Shown one piece after another: positions 51,871 through 61,513 of a stretch of DNA of 64,000 bases. The stretch is from JBJYIN01 sp046237015 (GTDB lineage: Bacteria; Pseudomonadota; Gammaproteobacteria; Enterobacterales; Enterobacteriaceae): positions 186,001 through 250,000 of the forward strand of contig NZ_JBJYIN010000003.1 in NCBI RefSeq assembly GCF_046237015.1, in the 5' to 3' direction. Position 1 is the first letter of the stretch; each line of letters begins with the position of its first letter. The notes below the pieces were generated by a model that was not told where the DNA came from, did not search any database, and saw only the letters and a program-made list of their open reading frames with translations. A program made the position numbers and the translations under genes.

Positions 51871-53220
51871 ATGCTGCGTTTTTTATATATTCAAGCGATA
51901 CGCCATTATCGGTGGTTATTTTGTTTTTTCGCATTAGGTTACGGAACATCAAGTCAGGCATTGGGGTTAATGGAAGCCTGGCATTTAGCCTTAGCCCACG
52001 ATCCCACCTTTCAGGCCGCTATTCATGCACGTAATGCTGGTGTAGAAGAAAAACATATCGGACGAGCGGGACTATTGCCGACCATCACCTACGACTATAG
52101 TCAGTCCCGTAACGATTCAACGGTAACCAGCAATGCCCAGAAAGCTGAACGAGACTATAACAGCCACGCCTCCAGCTTCACCTTGCAACAACCACTGTTG
52201 GATTATGAAGCCTGGTCACGTTACCAGCAGGGGGAAGCCAGTGCCGTACTAGCAGATGAACAATTGCGCGATCAAAGCCAGCAACTGCTGGTCCGTTTAT
52301 TTCAGTCCTACAGCAACGTGCTATTCAGCCGGGAACAAATTACGTTGGTTCAGGCTCAGCAGCGGGCATATCGGGAACAATACCAACTTAACCAGCGTTT
52401 ATATCAGCAAGGCGAAGGGACACGCACTGACATTCTGGAAACGGAAGCCAGGCTCAACCTCACCGATGCTCAACTGATTGAAGCACAAGATAATCTCGAT
52501 ATCAGCCTGCGCGAACTCGAAACCTTATTGGGTATCCCCATCACCGCCGGACAACTTGCTGAACTCACTCCGCGTTTCACACCGAGACAACTTCAGCCCG
52601 CCAATTACCAACACTGGCAATCACTCGCGGCTCGCCATAATGCGCAATTACTGGCGCTGGGCCAATCACTCGCCGTAGCAAAATACAGTATTGAACGTAA
52701 TCGGGCGGGTCATCTGCCACAAGTCACATTCGTTGCCAGCACACGCCATACCCAATCCGATACCGAGAGCAGTTATAACCAGAAATATGATACCCGCTCA
52801 ATCGGTATTCGAATTAGCGTGCCTATTTTTGCCGGAGGCGGTGTTTCCGCTGCGACACGTCAGGCTCAGGCGCGCTATCAACAAGCGGCCAAAGAAAAAG
52901 ACGAGCAAACTGCGACCATTCAAATTGAATTACGTCGCCAGTTTAATTTGGTGACCAGTAGTCAGGCAAAAATTCGGGCATATGAATTAGCAGAGCAATC
53001 GGCTCTGGCGCTGGTCACTGCGACGCAAAAAAGTGTACAAGGCGGAGAACGCGTTAACCTCGATGTACTCAATGCAGAACAGCAATTGTATGGCGCGAGA
53101 CGCGACCTCTCCGAAGCTCGCTATACGTGGCTAACCGCCTGGCTACAGTTACGTTACTATGCTGGCACACTGGATGAACAAACCCTACATCAGCTATCAA
53201 CCTACTTCATTCATGTATAG
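51871..53220 (+). CDS. hasF: Outer-membrane channel protein HasF (TolC family)
   Basis: A 449-residue TolC-type outer-membrane protein. A signal peptide ends near GTSSQA (about residue 30); LMEAWHLALAHDPTFQAA opens the efflux-protein repeat and RAGHLPQVTFVASTRHTQSD opens the second. With HasD and HasE it makes the channel through which HasA leaves the cell. In Serratia this role is filled by HasF/TolC. No hasB TonB-like gene follows. A weak hairpin lies about 40 bases after the stop. Confidence 0.9.
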   Translation: MLRFLYIQAIRHYRWLFCFFALGYGTSSQALGLMEAWHLALAHDPTFQAAIHARNAGVEEKHIGRAGLLPTITYDYSQSRNDSTVTSNAQKAERDYNSHASSFTLQQPLLDYEAWSRYQQGEASAVLADEQLRDQSQQLLVRLFQSYSNVLFSREQITLVQAQQRAYREQYQLNQRLYQQGEGTRTDILETEARLNLTDAQLIEAQDNLDISLRELETLLGIPITAGQLAELTPRFTPRQLQPANYQHWQSLAARHNAQLLALGQSLAVAKYSIERNRAGHLPQVTFVASTRHTQSDTESSYNQKYDTRSIGIRISVPIFAGGGVSAATRQAQARYQQAAKEKDEQTATIQIELRRQFNLVTSSQAKIRAYELAEQSALALVTATQKSVQGGERVNLDVLNAEQQLYGARRDLSEARYTWLTAWLQLRYYAGTLDEQTLHQLSTYFIHV

Positions 53221-53998
53221 GGTTGTCATACCTTTCGGGCGCGTATTCTGGCGTTCCCACCGTTCGAACTCTCGGTGGACAGACACGCCATTTATTCCGC
53301 TAACGTCAGCAATCTGACTGCGCCATGCGATTTATTTTCAGGAGTGGTCAAATTAAAATATATTCTAAAAAATTTTATAAAATTATTACCCTAATAACTT
53401 ACAACACTATAAAAACCGTTTATTAAAACAATATAGCAAAGAATTAAAACAGATAATAAAAGCAACTTTAGATAAAAAAAGGGAGAGAAAATCAATCATT
53501 ATCATTGGCTAATACCAATAACTGCCTGTCATTATTGACATTCAATAACAAAAGGGATTTAAGTTCACAAAGAAATAAATAATCATTTAAAATCAAATGG
53601 ATAAGATCAAAATACTCATTATTGGGTATTTCGCACCTATCACAAGGTGGATTATCATATCAAAAACAGAACAAAACAGCCCATAAATAAAAACCAATAA
53701 ACAACAAAAATAGAACAACAATTAAATAAAAAACCAATATTTATCAAATATATTAACTTAATGTCGATTTTGTTTAATTCATCATTTATTAAAAAAGTAA
53801 TTTTACACTTAAAAAAGTAAATAAACCACAAGAGAATAATTATTGAGAGCTAGTTCCTTTATTTCGCGTAAAAATTAGAAACATAAAAATTAATAGATGT
53901 AGATCAAGAAAATGAATAACAAATAATCCCTATAGTACCCGCGACGAAGGTAAGACAACCTAATTAATTAACTCGTCATTTTGAGCAATGGGGTATCT
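53221..53998. promoter_or_regulatory. AT-rich intergenic region before dcuB
   Basis: 778 bases, strongly AT-rich from about 53,340. CCACCG and CGGTGG (about 53258-53279) can form a small hairpin after hasF. An FNR-like site at 53894-53907 and a -10 element at 53931 make the dcuB promoter. No gene seen; a 29-codon ORF at 53597-53686 lacks a ribosome site. Confidence 0.6.
53894..53936 (+). promoter_or_regulatory. FNR-dependent promoter of dcuB
   Basis: TAGAT-GTAG-ATCAA matches the FNR consensus TTGAT-N4-ATCAA at 9 of 10 positions. The -10 element TATAGT is at 53931-53936, so the site centre would be near -42, the normal position for FNR activation. It fits anaerobic induction, as known for E. 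coli dcuB. Confidence 0.65.
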
Positions 53999-55339
53999 AT
54001 GGACTTTATCATTCAATTAGTCATCGTCCTGATCTGTCTTTTCTACGGTGCTAGAAAAGGTGGGATCGCGCTAGGTTTATTAGGCGGTATAGGACTGGTC
54101 ATTCTGGTATTTGTTTTTCAACTTCAACCGGGTAAACCACCCGTCGACGTCATGCTGGTTATCATTGCAGTGGTAGCCGCATCCGCAACGCTTCAGGCCT
54201 CAGGGGGTCTGGATGTTATGCTACAGATCGCAGAAAAGCTGCTGCGCCGTAATCCGAAGTATGTTTCGATTATTGCGCCGTTTGTGACCTGTATCCTGAC
54301 CATCCTGTGCGGTACTGGCCATGTGGTTTATACCATCCTGCCAATTATTTATGATGTCGCTATCAAAAATAATATCCGTCCTGAACGTCCTATGGCGGCG
54401 AGTTCCATCGGTGCACAAATGGGTATCATTGCCAGCCCGGTCTCCGTTGCCGTGGTGTCACTGGTTGCCATGTTGGGTAATTTCACCTTCCAGGGGAAAC
54501 ACCTCGGTTTCCTTGACCTGCTGTCAATTACCATTCCCTCTACCTTACTGGGTATTCTGGCTATCGGTATTTTCAGTTGGTTCCGTGGTAAAGACTTGGA
54601 TAAAGATGAAGACTTCCAGAAATTCATCGCCGATCCAGAAAACAAGCACTATGTTTATGGTGACACCGCCACGCTGTTGGATAAAAAATTGCCTCGCAGC
54701 AATTGGATCGCCATGTGGATCTTTTTAGCCACCATCGCCGCGGTTGCTATTCTGGGTGCTGTCGAAGAATTGCGTCCGGTCTTTGCAGGCAAACCATTAT
54801 CCATGGTTCTGGTTATTCAGATGTTCATGCTGTTTTCTGGTGCCATTATCATTATCGCCACCAAAACGAATCCCTCATCAATTTCCAAGAATGAAGTGTT
54901 CCGCTCCGGGATGATCGCCATTGTGGCGGTGTATGGTATTGCCTGGATGGCAGAAACCATGTTCGGCGCACATTTGGATCAAATCAAAGCGACCTTGGGT
55001 TCACTGGTTAAAGTTTACCCATGGGCCTATGCCATCATTCTGTTGATTGTATCGAAGTTCGTTAACTCTCAGGCTGCGGCATTGGCTGCGATTGTGCCTG
55101 TCGCGTTGGCTATCGGTGTTGATCCGGCTTATATCGTCGCGTCTGCACCAGCTTGTTACGGTTATTACATTCTGCCAACGTACCCAAGCGACTTGGCTGC
55201 CATTCAGTTTGACCGTTCAGGCACCACCAAGATTGGTCGTTTCGTTATTAACCACAGCTTTATTCTGCCAGGTTTGATCGGGGTAAGTACTTCCTGCGTC
55301 TTTGGCTGGGTATTTGCTGCAATGTACGGCTTTATCTAA
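53999..55339 (+). CDS. dcuB: Anaerobic C4-dicarboxylate antiporter DcuB
   Basis: A 446-residue inner-membrane protein almost identical to E. coli DcuB in length and sequence (GGIALGLLGGIGLVILVFVFQLQPGKPPVDVML, FVTCILTILCGTGHVVYTILPI, VNSQAAALAAIVPVALAIGVDPAYI). It exchanges fumarate or malate/aspartate for succinate during fumarate respiration. ATG 53999 matches E. coli; the ORF's upstream TTG at 53981 has no ribosome site. It has an FNR-type promoter and a strong terminator. Confidence 0.97.
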   Translation: MDFIIQLVIVLICLFYGARKGGIALGLLGGIGLVILVFVFQLQPGKPPVDVMLVIIAVVAASATLQASGGLDVMLQIAEKLLRRNPKYVSIIAPFVTCILTILCGTGHVVYTILPIIYDVAIKNNIRPERPMAASSIGAQMGIIASPVSVAVVSLVAMLGNFTFQGKHLGFLDLLSITIPSTLLGILAIGIFSWFRGKDLDKDEDFQKFIADPENKHYVYGDTATLLDKKLPRSNWIAMWIFLATIAAVAILGAVEELRPVFAGKPLSMVLVIQMFMLFSGAIIIIATKTNPSSISKNEVFRSGMIAIVAVYGIAWMAETMFGAHLDQIKATLGSLVKVYPWAYAIILLIVSKFVNSQAAALAAIVPVALAIGVDPAYIVASAPACYGYYILPTYPSDLAAIQFDRSGTTKIGRFVINHSFILPGLIGVSTSCVFGWVFAAMYGFI

Positions 55340-55355
55340 CGATATTGTGTGACAC

Positions 55356-55389
55356 AAAAAGCCGTTCGATTTCTCGAGCGGCTTTTTTA
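55356..55389. terminator. Rho-independent terminator after dcuB
   Basis: AAAAAGCCGTTCGA and CTCGAGCGGCTTTTTT form a long stem with a T tract on the plus strand; the A run makes it work in the other direction for the convergent racemase gene. Confidence 0.9.
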
Positions 55390-55422
55390 TTTATCCGTCT
55401 TTACACCCTAAATCATTCAGCC

Positions 55423-56178
55423 TCAGCGCGACACCTCACCCGATTTCACGGTATGGGACCACAAATCGACACAGACCTGAGCTAACGCCTGTGTGGGATC
55501 AATACTGATATCCAACCAACGTGACTTCACCGCCGTCAACGCCAGAGGAACTTCTGTGCAGGCCAGAACTAACCTTTGCGCCCCGCGCTCAATAAGCCGC
55601 AGTGCCAATTGTTCCAGTAATTCCCCTCCGCGTTGTAACTCACCGCGTTTCACGGCATAGCAACCCGGCACAAATAGACTATTCATTTCCTGTTCGTTTG
55701 GCTCCAGCGTCACCACGCCTTTCGCCGCAAACCGTTGCTGATACCACCCGGCGCTAAGCGTGCCTTGCGTGGCAATGAGTCCAATCTTTTGCTGTGCTTG
55801 CAGGCTAACGCTGGCAAACTGTTCAGTCCAAGCCAACGTAGCGTCAGCAATGTGCAAAACGGGCACGTCACTTTCCGCAGCCAGTTCATCAAACCAATGA
55901 TGAGCCGTATTGCACGGAATAACGATATGGCTGACTGGTAACTGGTTTAACTGACGAATAGCAGATAATAATACCGGTAGTGGCGACTCACCGGTTCCTG
56001 CCAATGCCCGTTGTCGGTCGGGGATCTGCGGCACATTCCAGGCAATAATCGGAACATGTTCTTGATCGCAATTGGCTGGTGTTTGCTCAATAATTTTTTG
56101 CAACAGATCGACCGTAGCCAGCGGTCCCATGCCACCCAACACACCGATCAAGATGGCTTTATCTGGTGTAATCTTCAT
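55423..56178 (-). CDS. Aspartate/glutamate-type racemase
   Basis: A 251-residue cofactor-independent racemase of the Asp/Glu family. The two catalytic cysteines are in VIPCNTAHHWFDEL and LVLACTEVPLAL; GVLGGMGPLATVDLLQKI is the family start. The substrate is not fixed by sequence: aspartate is usual, but its neighbours suggest a cysteate-like amino acid. Its start overlaps the stop of the preceding gene by 1 base (TGATG), so translation is coupled. Confidence 0.85.
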   Translation of the reverse strand: MKITPDKAILIGVLGGMGPLATVDLLQKIIEQTPANCDQEHVPIIAWNVPQIPDRQRALAGTGESPLPVLLSAIRQLNQLPVSHIVIPCNTAHHWFDELAAESDVPVLHIADATLAWTEQFASVSLQAQQKIGLIATQGTLSAGWYQQRFAAKGVVTLEPNEQEMNSLFVPGCYAVKRGELQRGGELLEQLALRLIERGAQRLVLACTEVPLALTAVKSRWLDISIDPTQALAQVCVDLWSHTVKSGEVSR

Positions 56179-57191
56179 CAGAGTGACGTATTTTCCAGCA
56201 GTTGGCGATAGCCAAAAAGTCCGGCAGCGCCACCGGTATGAATGAACACAATATTCTCATCAGGATGAAAATAGCCGCGACGGATCAAATCGATTAACCC
56301 AGCCATGCCTTTACCGGAATAAACAGGATCGAGCAAAATACCTTCCAATCGCGCCAATAACGTTAGTGCTTCCAACGTTCCATCCGTTGGAATACCGTAT
56401 CCATCCCCGACATAGTCACTATTCACCTTAACCGTATCGCGGGGGATCGAGCCAGGAATCCCAAGCAGTTGCCAGGTGCGTTGCGCCAACGCATAGACAT
56501 TTTCTTCCTGCTGTTCTCTCGGCGCTCGGACGCTAATCCCCAGCAAAGGGATCTGGCTGTTCGTTGCGGTTAAGCCAGTAACCAACCCCGCCTGCGTGCC
56601 AGTGCTTCCCGTCGCATGTACAATATGATCAATGCGCAAACGCTGTTGGCTAGATTGAAACAGCAATTCTTCGGCACAGGCCACATAACCCAATGCGCCA
56701 ATCGGATTAGAACCGCCTCCTGGGATGACATAGGGTTTGAACCCTTCCTTGCGTAAGGAATCAGCGAGTGCTTCCATCGCCTGTTGCATATTGGTACCGG
56801 CAGGCAAGTGCTCAACCACCTCACCACCCAATAAGTTATCCAGTAAAATATTGCCCGATCGCTGGTAGTCCTCTCCGTACTTACTCACTCGCTGTTCCAA
56901 CAGCACTTTCGTTTTAAGCCCCAACTTTGCCGCAGCGGCAATAGTTTGACGAACATGGTTAGACTGCGTCGCCCCCTGAGTGATAATGACATCAGCCCCC
57001 TGCTGTTGGGCATCCGCTAACAAAAACTCCAATTTGCGCGTCTTGTTGCCTCCCGTCGCCAAGCCGGTCGCGTCATCACGTTTGATATAAATCGTCGGTC
57101 CGCCTAAGTAGGCAGTCAGATGCGGCAGCACCTCAAGCGGCGTAGGAAAGTGTCCCAGAGATAAACGGGGAAAGCGGGCGAGATGCATCAT
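56178..57191 (-). CDS. PLP enzyme of the D-cysteine desulfhydrase / L-cysteate sulfo-lyase (CuyA) family
   Basis: A 337-residue PLP-dependent lyase. The PLP lysine is in LATGGNKTRKLEFL. Family members that desulfhydrate D-cysteine (E. coli DcyD) read GGNKLRK there; the T, plus ITQGATQSNHVRQT and YVIPGGGSNPIGALGY, are as I remember for CuyA, which splits L-cysteate to pyruvate, sulfite and ammonia. Either activity is possible. A ribosome site AAGGAG precedes two ATGs (57191 and 57188); the second has better spacing. It lies between an Ldh2 dehydrogenase and a racemase in one direction. Confidence 0.85.
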   Translation of the reverse strand: MMHLARFPRLSLGHFPTPLEVLPHLTAYLGGPTIYIKRDDATGLATGGNKTRKLEFLLADAQQQGADVIITQGATQSNHVRQTIAAAAKLGLKTKVLLEQRVSKYGEDYQRSGNILLDNLLGGEVVEHLPAGTNMQQAMEALADSLRKEGFKPYVIPGGGSNPIGALGYVACAEELLFQSSQQRLRIDHIVHATGSTGTQAGLVTGLTATNSQIPLLGISVRAPREQQEENVYALAQRTWQLLGIPGSIPRDTVKVNSDYVGDGYGIPTDGTLEALTLLARLEGILLDPVYSGKGMAGLIDLIRRGYFHPDENIVFIHTGGAAGLFGYRQLLENTSL

Positions 57192-57262
57192 GTTCTCCTT
57201 GAAAGTAAATAAAAAATTAAAACGCAGCGCACGTTTTTATATACTGATAACTCATCAGATAA

Positions 57263-58285
57263 TTAAGCGGCTTGTTGGTTTAATTCGAAAAGTTGTTTCC
57301 AACTGGTGTCATCAACATAAATTCCATTTTTAATACGATGACGATAATGTTTCTTTTCCGCATCACCCGGCAAAAGTAATGCATCATCGTCACGTGATTG
57401 CCTGACCCAAGCTAATAACGCTGGGATTTCATTTTGATACGTTTCCGCGCCACCAAGCCGTTGTGGATCAATTAAAATAGACAGCATACTATTAATAATC
57501 CGCTTGCCTTCCCCTGTTGCCGTCCGTTCTGTTTTTCCGCCAGTTAACGCCGCGCCTAATAACGAGCAAATCAGAGATAACCCCGATCCTTTATGTTGTC
57601 CAAACGGTAATAATGCCCCTAACGGCTCTTCCATCAACCAACGAGGATCAACGGCAGGATTACCTTGATTATCGACAATCGCGCCAGCTGCCAGTAATTT
57701 GCCCTCATTCCATGCAATTCTCGCTTTATTACCTGCAATAACGCTGGTGGCAAAATCCAGAATAACGGGATCCTCACCGTCTACCGGCACACCGACACAA
57801 AATGGATTTGTGCCAAAACGCGGGTACTGCCCCTGCCAGGGAAGAACCACGGGCTTGGTATAAACGTTGGCAAAGTGCAGCGAAACTAAGCCTGCGCGGG
57901 CAGCTTGCTCCGCCCATGCACCAATGCGCCCTAAATGATGGGCATCAGCAAGACTGACAACCGCGATCCCTTGAGATTGCGCACGCTCAATACCCTGAGT
58001 CAACGCCTGTTGTGCGACCACCTGTCCAAATCCATGATGGCCGTTAAAGGAAATCAAAGGGCCAAAATCCAGCGTTTTCTCTGCATTCGCATGAGGCGAT
58101 AATCCTCCTTCATGAATAGCAGCAATATAGCGCGGCAGCATGCTGACACCATGTGAATCATGACCTTTAAGACTCGATTCAACCAGATTATCCGCCACCA
58201 CGTTGGCTACCGTATTATCAACATGAATCTCAACCAATTTATCACGCAAAAAATCACGTAAATAATAGTGACTGAACACAGGCAT
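57263..58285 (-). CDS. Ldh2-family malate/lactate/sulfolactate dehydrogenase
   Basis: A 340-residue NAD(P)-dependent oxidoreductase of the Ldh2/MdhG fold, not a Rossmann enzyme. GHDSHGVSMLPRYI and DAHHLGRIGAWAEQAARAG hold the conserved His and substrate Arg region; GTNPFCVGVP and QHKGSGLSLICSLLGAAL are family motifs. Members include ComC, the (R)-sulfolactate dehydrogenase, ureidoglycolate dehydrogenase and malate dehydrogenase, so the substrate is open. It is the promoter-proximal gene of the minus-strand unit, 71 bases before the PLP enzyme. Confidence 0.85.
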   Translation of the reverse strand: MPVFSHYYLRDFLRDKLVEIHVDNTVANVVADNLVESSLKGHDSHGVSMLPRYIAAIHEGGLSPHANAEKTLDFGPLISFNGHHGFGQVVAQQALTQGIERAQSQGIAVVSLADAHHLGRIGAWAEQAARAGLVSLHFANVYTKPVVLPWQGQYPRFGTNPFCVGVPVDGEDPVILDFATSVIAGNKARIAWNEGKLLAAGAIVDNQGNPAVDPRWLMEEPLGALLPFGQHKGSGLSLICSLLGAALTGGKTERTATGEGKRIINSMLSILIDPQRLGGAETYQNEIPALLAWVRQSRDDDALLLPGDAEKKHYRHRIKNGIYVDDTSWKQLFELNQQAA

Positions 58286-58596
58286 AGCAGCCTCGTAACA
58301 TAAAATAAAAGAGAGCCCTCACTATAACTCGCCGGTTTTGATACATAACTGAGAAATAAAACTATCGATATGAGATTTTCAGCTAAAGCATATCTCGCGG
58401 CACAATAAAACGGATCCCATAGATAAAAATCGAAAAACATCTAAGTTATTCCAAAAAAAGCTTTATCAAGCGATGACAATAAAAAATAAGATTCACATGG
58501 TCATAAAAATTAACGAGTCAATTTATTCATAATGATTATGTAGATATTGGCCAATCAGATAAAAATCAAAATGAATATTATTAAAAAAGGAAAGAT
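58286..58596. promoter_or_regulatory. Divergent promoter region of the putative sulfonate cluster
   Basis: 311 AT-rich bases between the Ldh2-type gene and the ABC binding-protein gene. A partial dyad CATAATGATTATG lies at about 58529-58541. No regulator gene is next to it. I cannot identify a CysB or Cbl site by eye. Confidence 0.5.
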
Positions 58597-59619
58597 ATGA
58601 ACCACATATTTAAAAATAAAAAGCTTAATCGACTCACTCAAACTACGGCACTTCTTGGGCTCATGTTTACCTCTTTTGCCAGCCATGCAGAAGGCAATAT
58701 CAGTATTGCACAGCAATTTGGTATTGGTTATTTGATACTGGATGTCGTACGCGACCAAAATCTGATTGAAAAACACGGTAAACAGCAAGGGCTGGAGATT
58801 AAGGTAGACTGGCGTACGCTTTCTGGCGCAACGGCGATCAATGAAGCACTACTTTCCGGCGCGCTGGATGTGGCATCCGCGGGTGTGCCACCGATGTTAA
58901 CCGTATGGGATCGAACCCGCGGTAAGCAAAATGTCAAAGCGATAGCGTCACTGGGTTCAATGCCAAATTACCTGCTCAGTAACAATCCAAAGGTAAAAAC
59001 CATTGGCGACCTGAGTGATAAAGACCGTATCGCCGTTCCCGCCGCCGGAGTGGGTTTCCAATCTCGCACTCTGCAAATTGAAACGGCAAAACAATATGGC
59101 GTTGGTGATTTCAAGCGCTTTGACAGTATTACGGTCAGTCTGCCCCACCCGGATGCCAGTGCCGCGCTGATTGCCGGTGGTTCTGAAATCAATACGCATT
59201 TCTCCAGCCCGCCTTTCCAATATCAGGCTCTGGAGCACGCAAACGTCCATAAAATACTGAGCTCTTACGATGTACTTGGCGGGCCAGCAACGTTCAACGT
59301 GCTGTATACCACGCAAAAATTCCATGATGAGAATCCCAAAACCTATCGCGCTTTTTACGATGCACTCGCTGAAGCGGCTGAGATTATCAAAGCCAACAAG
59401 CCTGCTGCTGCCGACACCTATATTCGGGTAGAAAAATCACGGCTTGATCCGGCATTGGTGAAGAAAATCGTTGAAGACCCAGAGATTGATTTCACGATTA
59501 CGCCTCAGCGTACTTATGTTTACGCCGAAAAATTACACCAGCTTGGCATACTGAAAAATAAGGCAGACTCATGGAAGGACTATTTCTTTAATGAAATTCA
59601 TGAACAGCCGGGTAGTTAA
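58597..59619 (+). CDS. ABC transporter periplasmic binding protein, NMT1/sulfonate type
   Basis: A 340-residue binding protein. A Sec signal ends near FASHAEG (about residue 31). GNISIAQQFGIGYLILDVVRDQNLIEKHGK, GALDVASAGVPPMLTVWDRTRG and ASLGSMPNYLLSNNPKVKTIGDL are characteristic of the nitrate/sulfonate/taurine (SsuA/TauA, NMT1) class. The ligand is unknown. An AAGGAAAG ribosome site precedes the ATG. First gene of the importer: binding protein, ATPase, permease. Confidence 0.87.
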   Translation: MNHIFKNKKLNRLTQTTALLGLMFTSFASHAEGNISIAQQFGIGYLILDVVRDQNLIEKHGKQQGLEIKVDWRTLSGATAINEALLSGALDVASAGVPPMLTVWDRTRGKQNVKAIASLGSMPNYLLSNNPKVKTIGDLSDKDRIAVPAAGVGFQSRTLQIETAKQYGVGDFKRFDSITVSLPHPDASAALIAGGSEINTHFSSPPFQYQALEHANVHKILSSYDVLGGPATFNVLYTTQKFHDENPKTYRAFYDALAEAAEIIKANKPAAADTYIRVEKSRLDPALVKKIVEDPEIDFTITPQRTYVYAEKLHQLGILKNKADSWKDYFFNEIHEQPGS

Positions 59620-59694
59620 TTCACATTCATCATCTTGCCCTGTTCAATGGACATATTGATCGCCCAAGACCACCTGTCGTGCACTGGAGGATTC

Positions 59695-60561
59695 ATGCGC
59701 CACGCTTTTAACAATGAGCTTAACAGGCCCCTATTACAAATTGACGGCGTCGGGTTGGAATATCGTACTCGCCGCACGCAGGTTCGTGCTACGCATGATG
59801 TCAGCTTCGATGTTTTTCCTGCCGATCGCTTTGTACTGCTCGGCCCTTCCGGCTGTGGAAAATCCAGCCTGTTAAAATCCATCGGCGGTTTTTTACCCGC
59901 AGTGGAAGGTGAAATCCGGTTGGATGGAGAGCAAGTAACCCAACCAGGGCCTGATCGGATTATGGTTTTTCAGGAGTTCGACCAGCTTCCACCATGGAAA
60001 ACCGTTTTAGAAAATACCCTCTTCCCGTTAGTCGCCAGTCGTCAGGCAAACCGTGCCGAGGCACGTGAACGAGCTCTCTATTTTCTGGATAAGGTTGGAT
60101 TGACCTCATTCGCCGATGCTTATCCCCATACGCTATCAGGTGGCATGAAGCAACGCGTCGCCATTGCCAGAGCGTTAGCCATGCAGCCCAAAGTCTTGTT
60201 AATGGATGAACCTTTTGCCGCATTGGATGCGCTAACCCGCCGCAAAATGCAAGAGGAGTTACTCTCGCTGTGGGACGAGGTACGCTTCACGCTGCTATTT
60301 GTAACGCATTCTATTGAAGAGGCATTGATCGTCGGCAGCCGTGTACTTTTGCTTTCTCCTCATCCTGGTCGGGTTCGGGCTGAGATTAACTGCCACCAAT
60401 TTACGATGGACGATCAAGGAAGCGAAGCATTTCAGGCAACGGCTCAGCGAATTCATCATCTGTTGTTTCCCAATGAAGGCACCGCGCCATCTCCTATTCA
60501 CTCGCGTCAAGGTAAATACGATGAATACCCATCCCCCCGTGCGGCCAGAGTATCAGCGTGA
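59695..60561 (+). CDS. ABC transporter ATPase, nitrate/sulfonate/taurine type
   Basis: A 288-residue ATPase with Walker A GPSGCGKSS, Q-loop VFQEFDQLPPWKTV, signature LSGGMKQRVAIARAL and Walker B VLLMDEPFAALDALTR, closest to TauB and SsuB. ATG 59695 follows GGAGG; the ORF upstream to 59635 lacks a ribosome site. The next gene starts inside its last 41 bases, which suggests translational coupling. Confidence 0.87.
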   Translation: MRHAFNNELNRPLLQIDGVGLEYRTRRTQVRATHDVSFDVFPADRFVLLGPSGCGKSSLLKSIGGFLPAVEGEIRLDGEQVTQPGPDRIMVFQEFDQLPPWKTVLENTLFPLVASRQANRAEARERALYFLDKVGLTSFADAYPHTLSGGMKQRVAIARALAMQPKVLLMDEPFAALDALTRRKMQEELLSLWDEVRFTLLFVTHSIEEALIVGSRVLLLSPHPGRVRAEINCHQFTMDDQGSEAFQATAQRIHHLLFPNEGTAPSPIHSRQGKYDEYPSPRAARVSA

Positions 60562-61387
60562 ACTCGCGCCACTTAAAAATATTACGTTGGCCCTGCCTTT
60601 GCCTCTCGTTACCCGGCTATGGAATCAGGCCTGGCTGCGGAAAACTGTCATTTTGTGCGGATTAATCGTTTTATGGGAATTGGGCGCACGTTGGCAAAAC
60701 AATGAGTTAATGTTCCCCGGCTTTCTACAAACGCTTAGCGCCTTTCGTGAAGATCTGACCAGCGGTGAACTGCCAAGCAAAGTGTTGGTTTCACTCAGTA
60801 CATTGGTGAAAGGGTATGTTATCGGTAGCCTACTTGCGTTGGGGCTCAGCGCGTTAGCAGTATCAACCCGTATTGGTCGTGACCTGCTGGCCACCTTAAC
60901 ATCCATGTTTAATCCTTTACCCGCCATCGCCTTACTGCCGCTGGCATTGTTGTGGTTTGGCCTGGGCGAGAAAAGCCTGGTTTTTGTACTTGTGCATTCC
61001 GTCATGTGGCCGATGGCGCTCAACACCTATTCCGGCTTTCTCAGCGTTTCCGAAACACTGCGCATGACGGGACGGAATTATGGTCTGACTGGCCGCCGCT
61101 ACGTCACTTACATTCTGGTTCCTGCTGCTTTGCCCTCCATCTTATCGGGACTGAAAATTGGCTGGGCATTTGCCTGGCGTACGCTGATTGCTGCCGAACT
61201 GGTTTTCGGCGCGTCCAGCGGCAACGGTGGATTAGGCTGGTACATTTTTCAGAACCGTAATGAACTCTACACCGACCGCGTGTTTGCCGGTTTGGCTTCC
61301 GTCATTATCATCGGTTTGCTGGTTGAAGGGCTCATTTTTTCCAGCATTGAGAAATTCACGGTAAAACGCTGGGGAATGCAACGCTAA
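60521..61387 (+). CDS. ABC transporter permease, nitrate/sulfonate/taurine type
   Basis: A 288-residue inner-membrane permease. The EAA motif is GRNYGLTGRRYVTYILVPAALPSILSGLKIGWAFAWRTLIAAE, followed by SSGNGGLGWYIFQNRNELYTDRVFAGL, as in TauC and SsuC. ATG 60521 follows AAGG and lies inside the ATPase gene; earlier in-frame Met residues would give an implausible cytoplasmic tail. Confidence 0.86.
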   Translation: MNTHPPVRPEYQRELAPLKNITLALPLPLVTRLWNQAWLRKTVILCGLIVLWELGARWQNNELMFPGFLQTLSAFREDLTSGELPSKVLVSLSTLVKGYVIGSLLALGLSALAVSTRIGRDLLATLTSMFNPLPAIALLPLALLWFGLGEKSLVFVLVHSVMWPMALNTYSGFLSVSETLRMTGRNYGLTGRRYVTYILVPAALPSILSGLKIGWAFAWRTLIAAELVFGASSGNGGLGWYIFQNRNELYTDRVFAGLASVIIIGLLVEGLIFSSIEKFTVKRWGMQR

Positions 61388-61513
61388 ACAAATCGTCGTG
61401 GTTCTGGTTATGCAAATTGCACTCATACATAACCAGAATTGTTCCTTTGTTGTGATGTCCATCGCTGTTACAACAAGGCAATCACCTTCCTTCACCTTAT
61501 AGAGACCGCATAC

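Noticed and set aside
53597..53686. A 29-codon ORF in the AT-rich gap before dcuB
   Set aside because: No ribosome site; AT-rich DNA gives such frames by chance.
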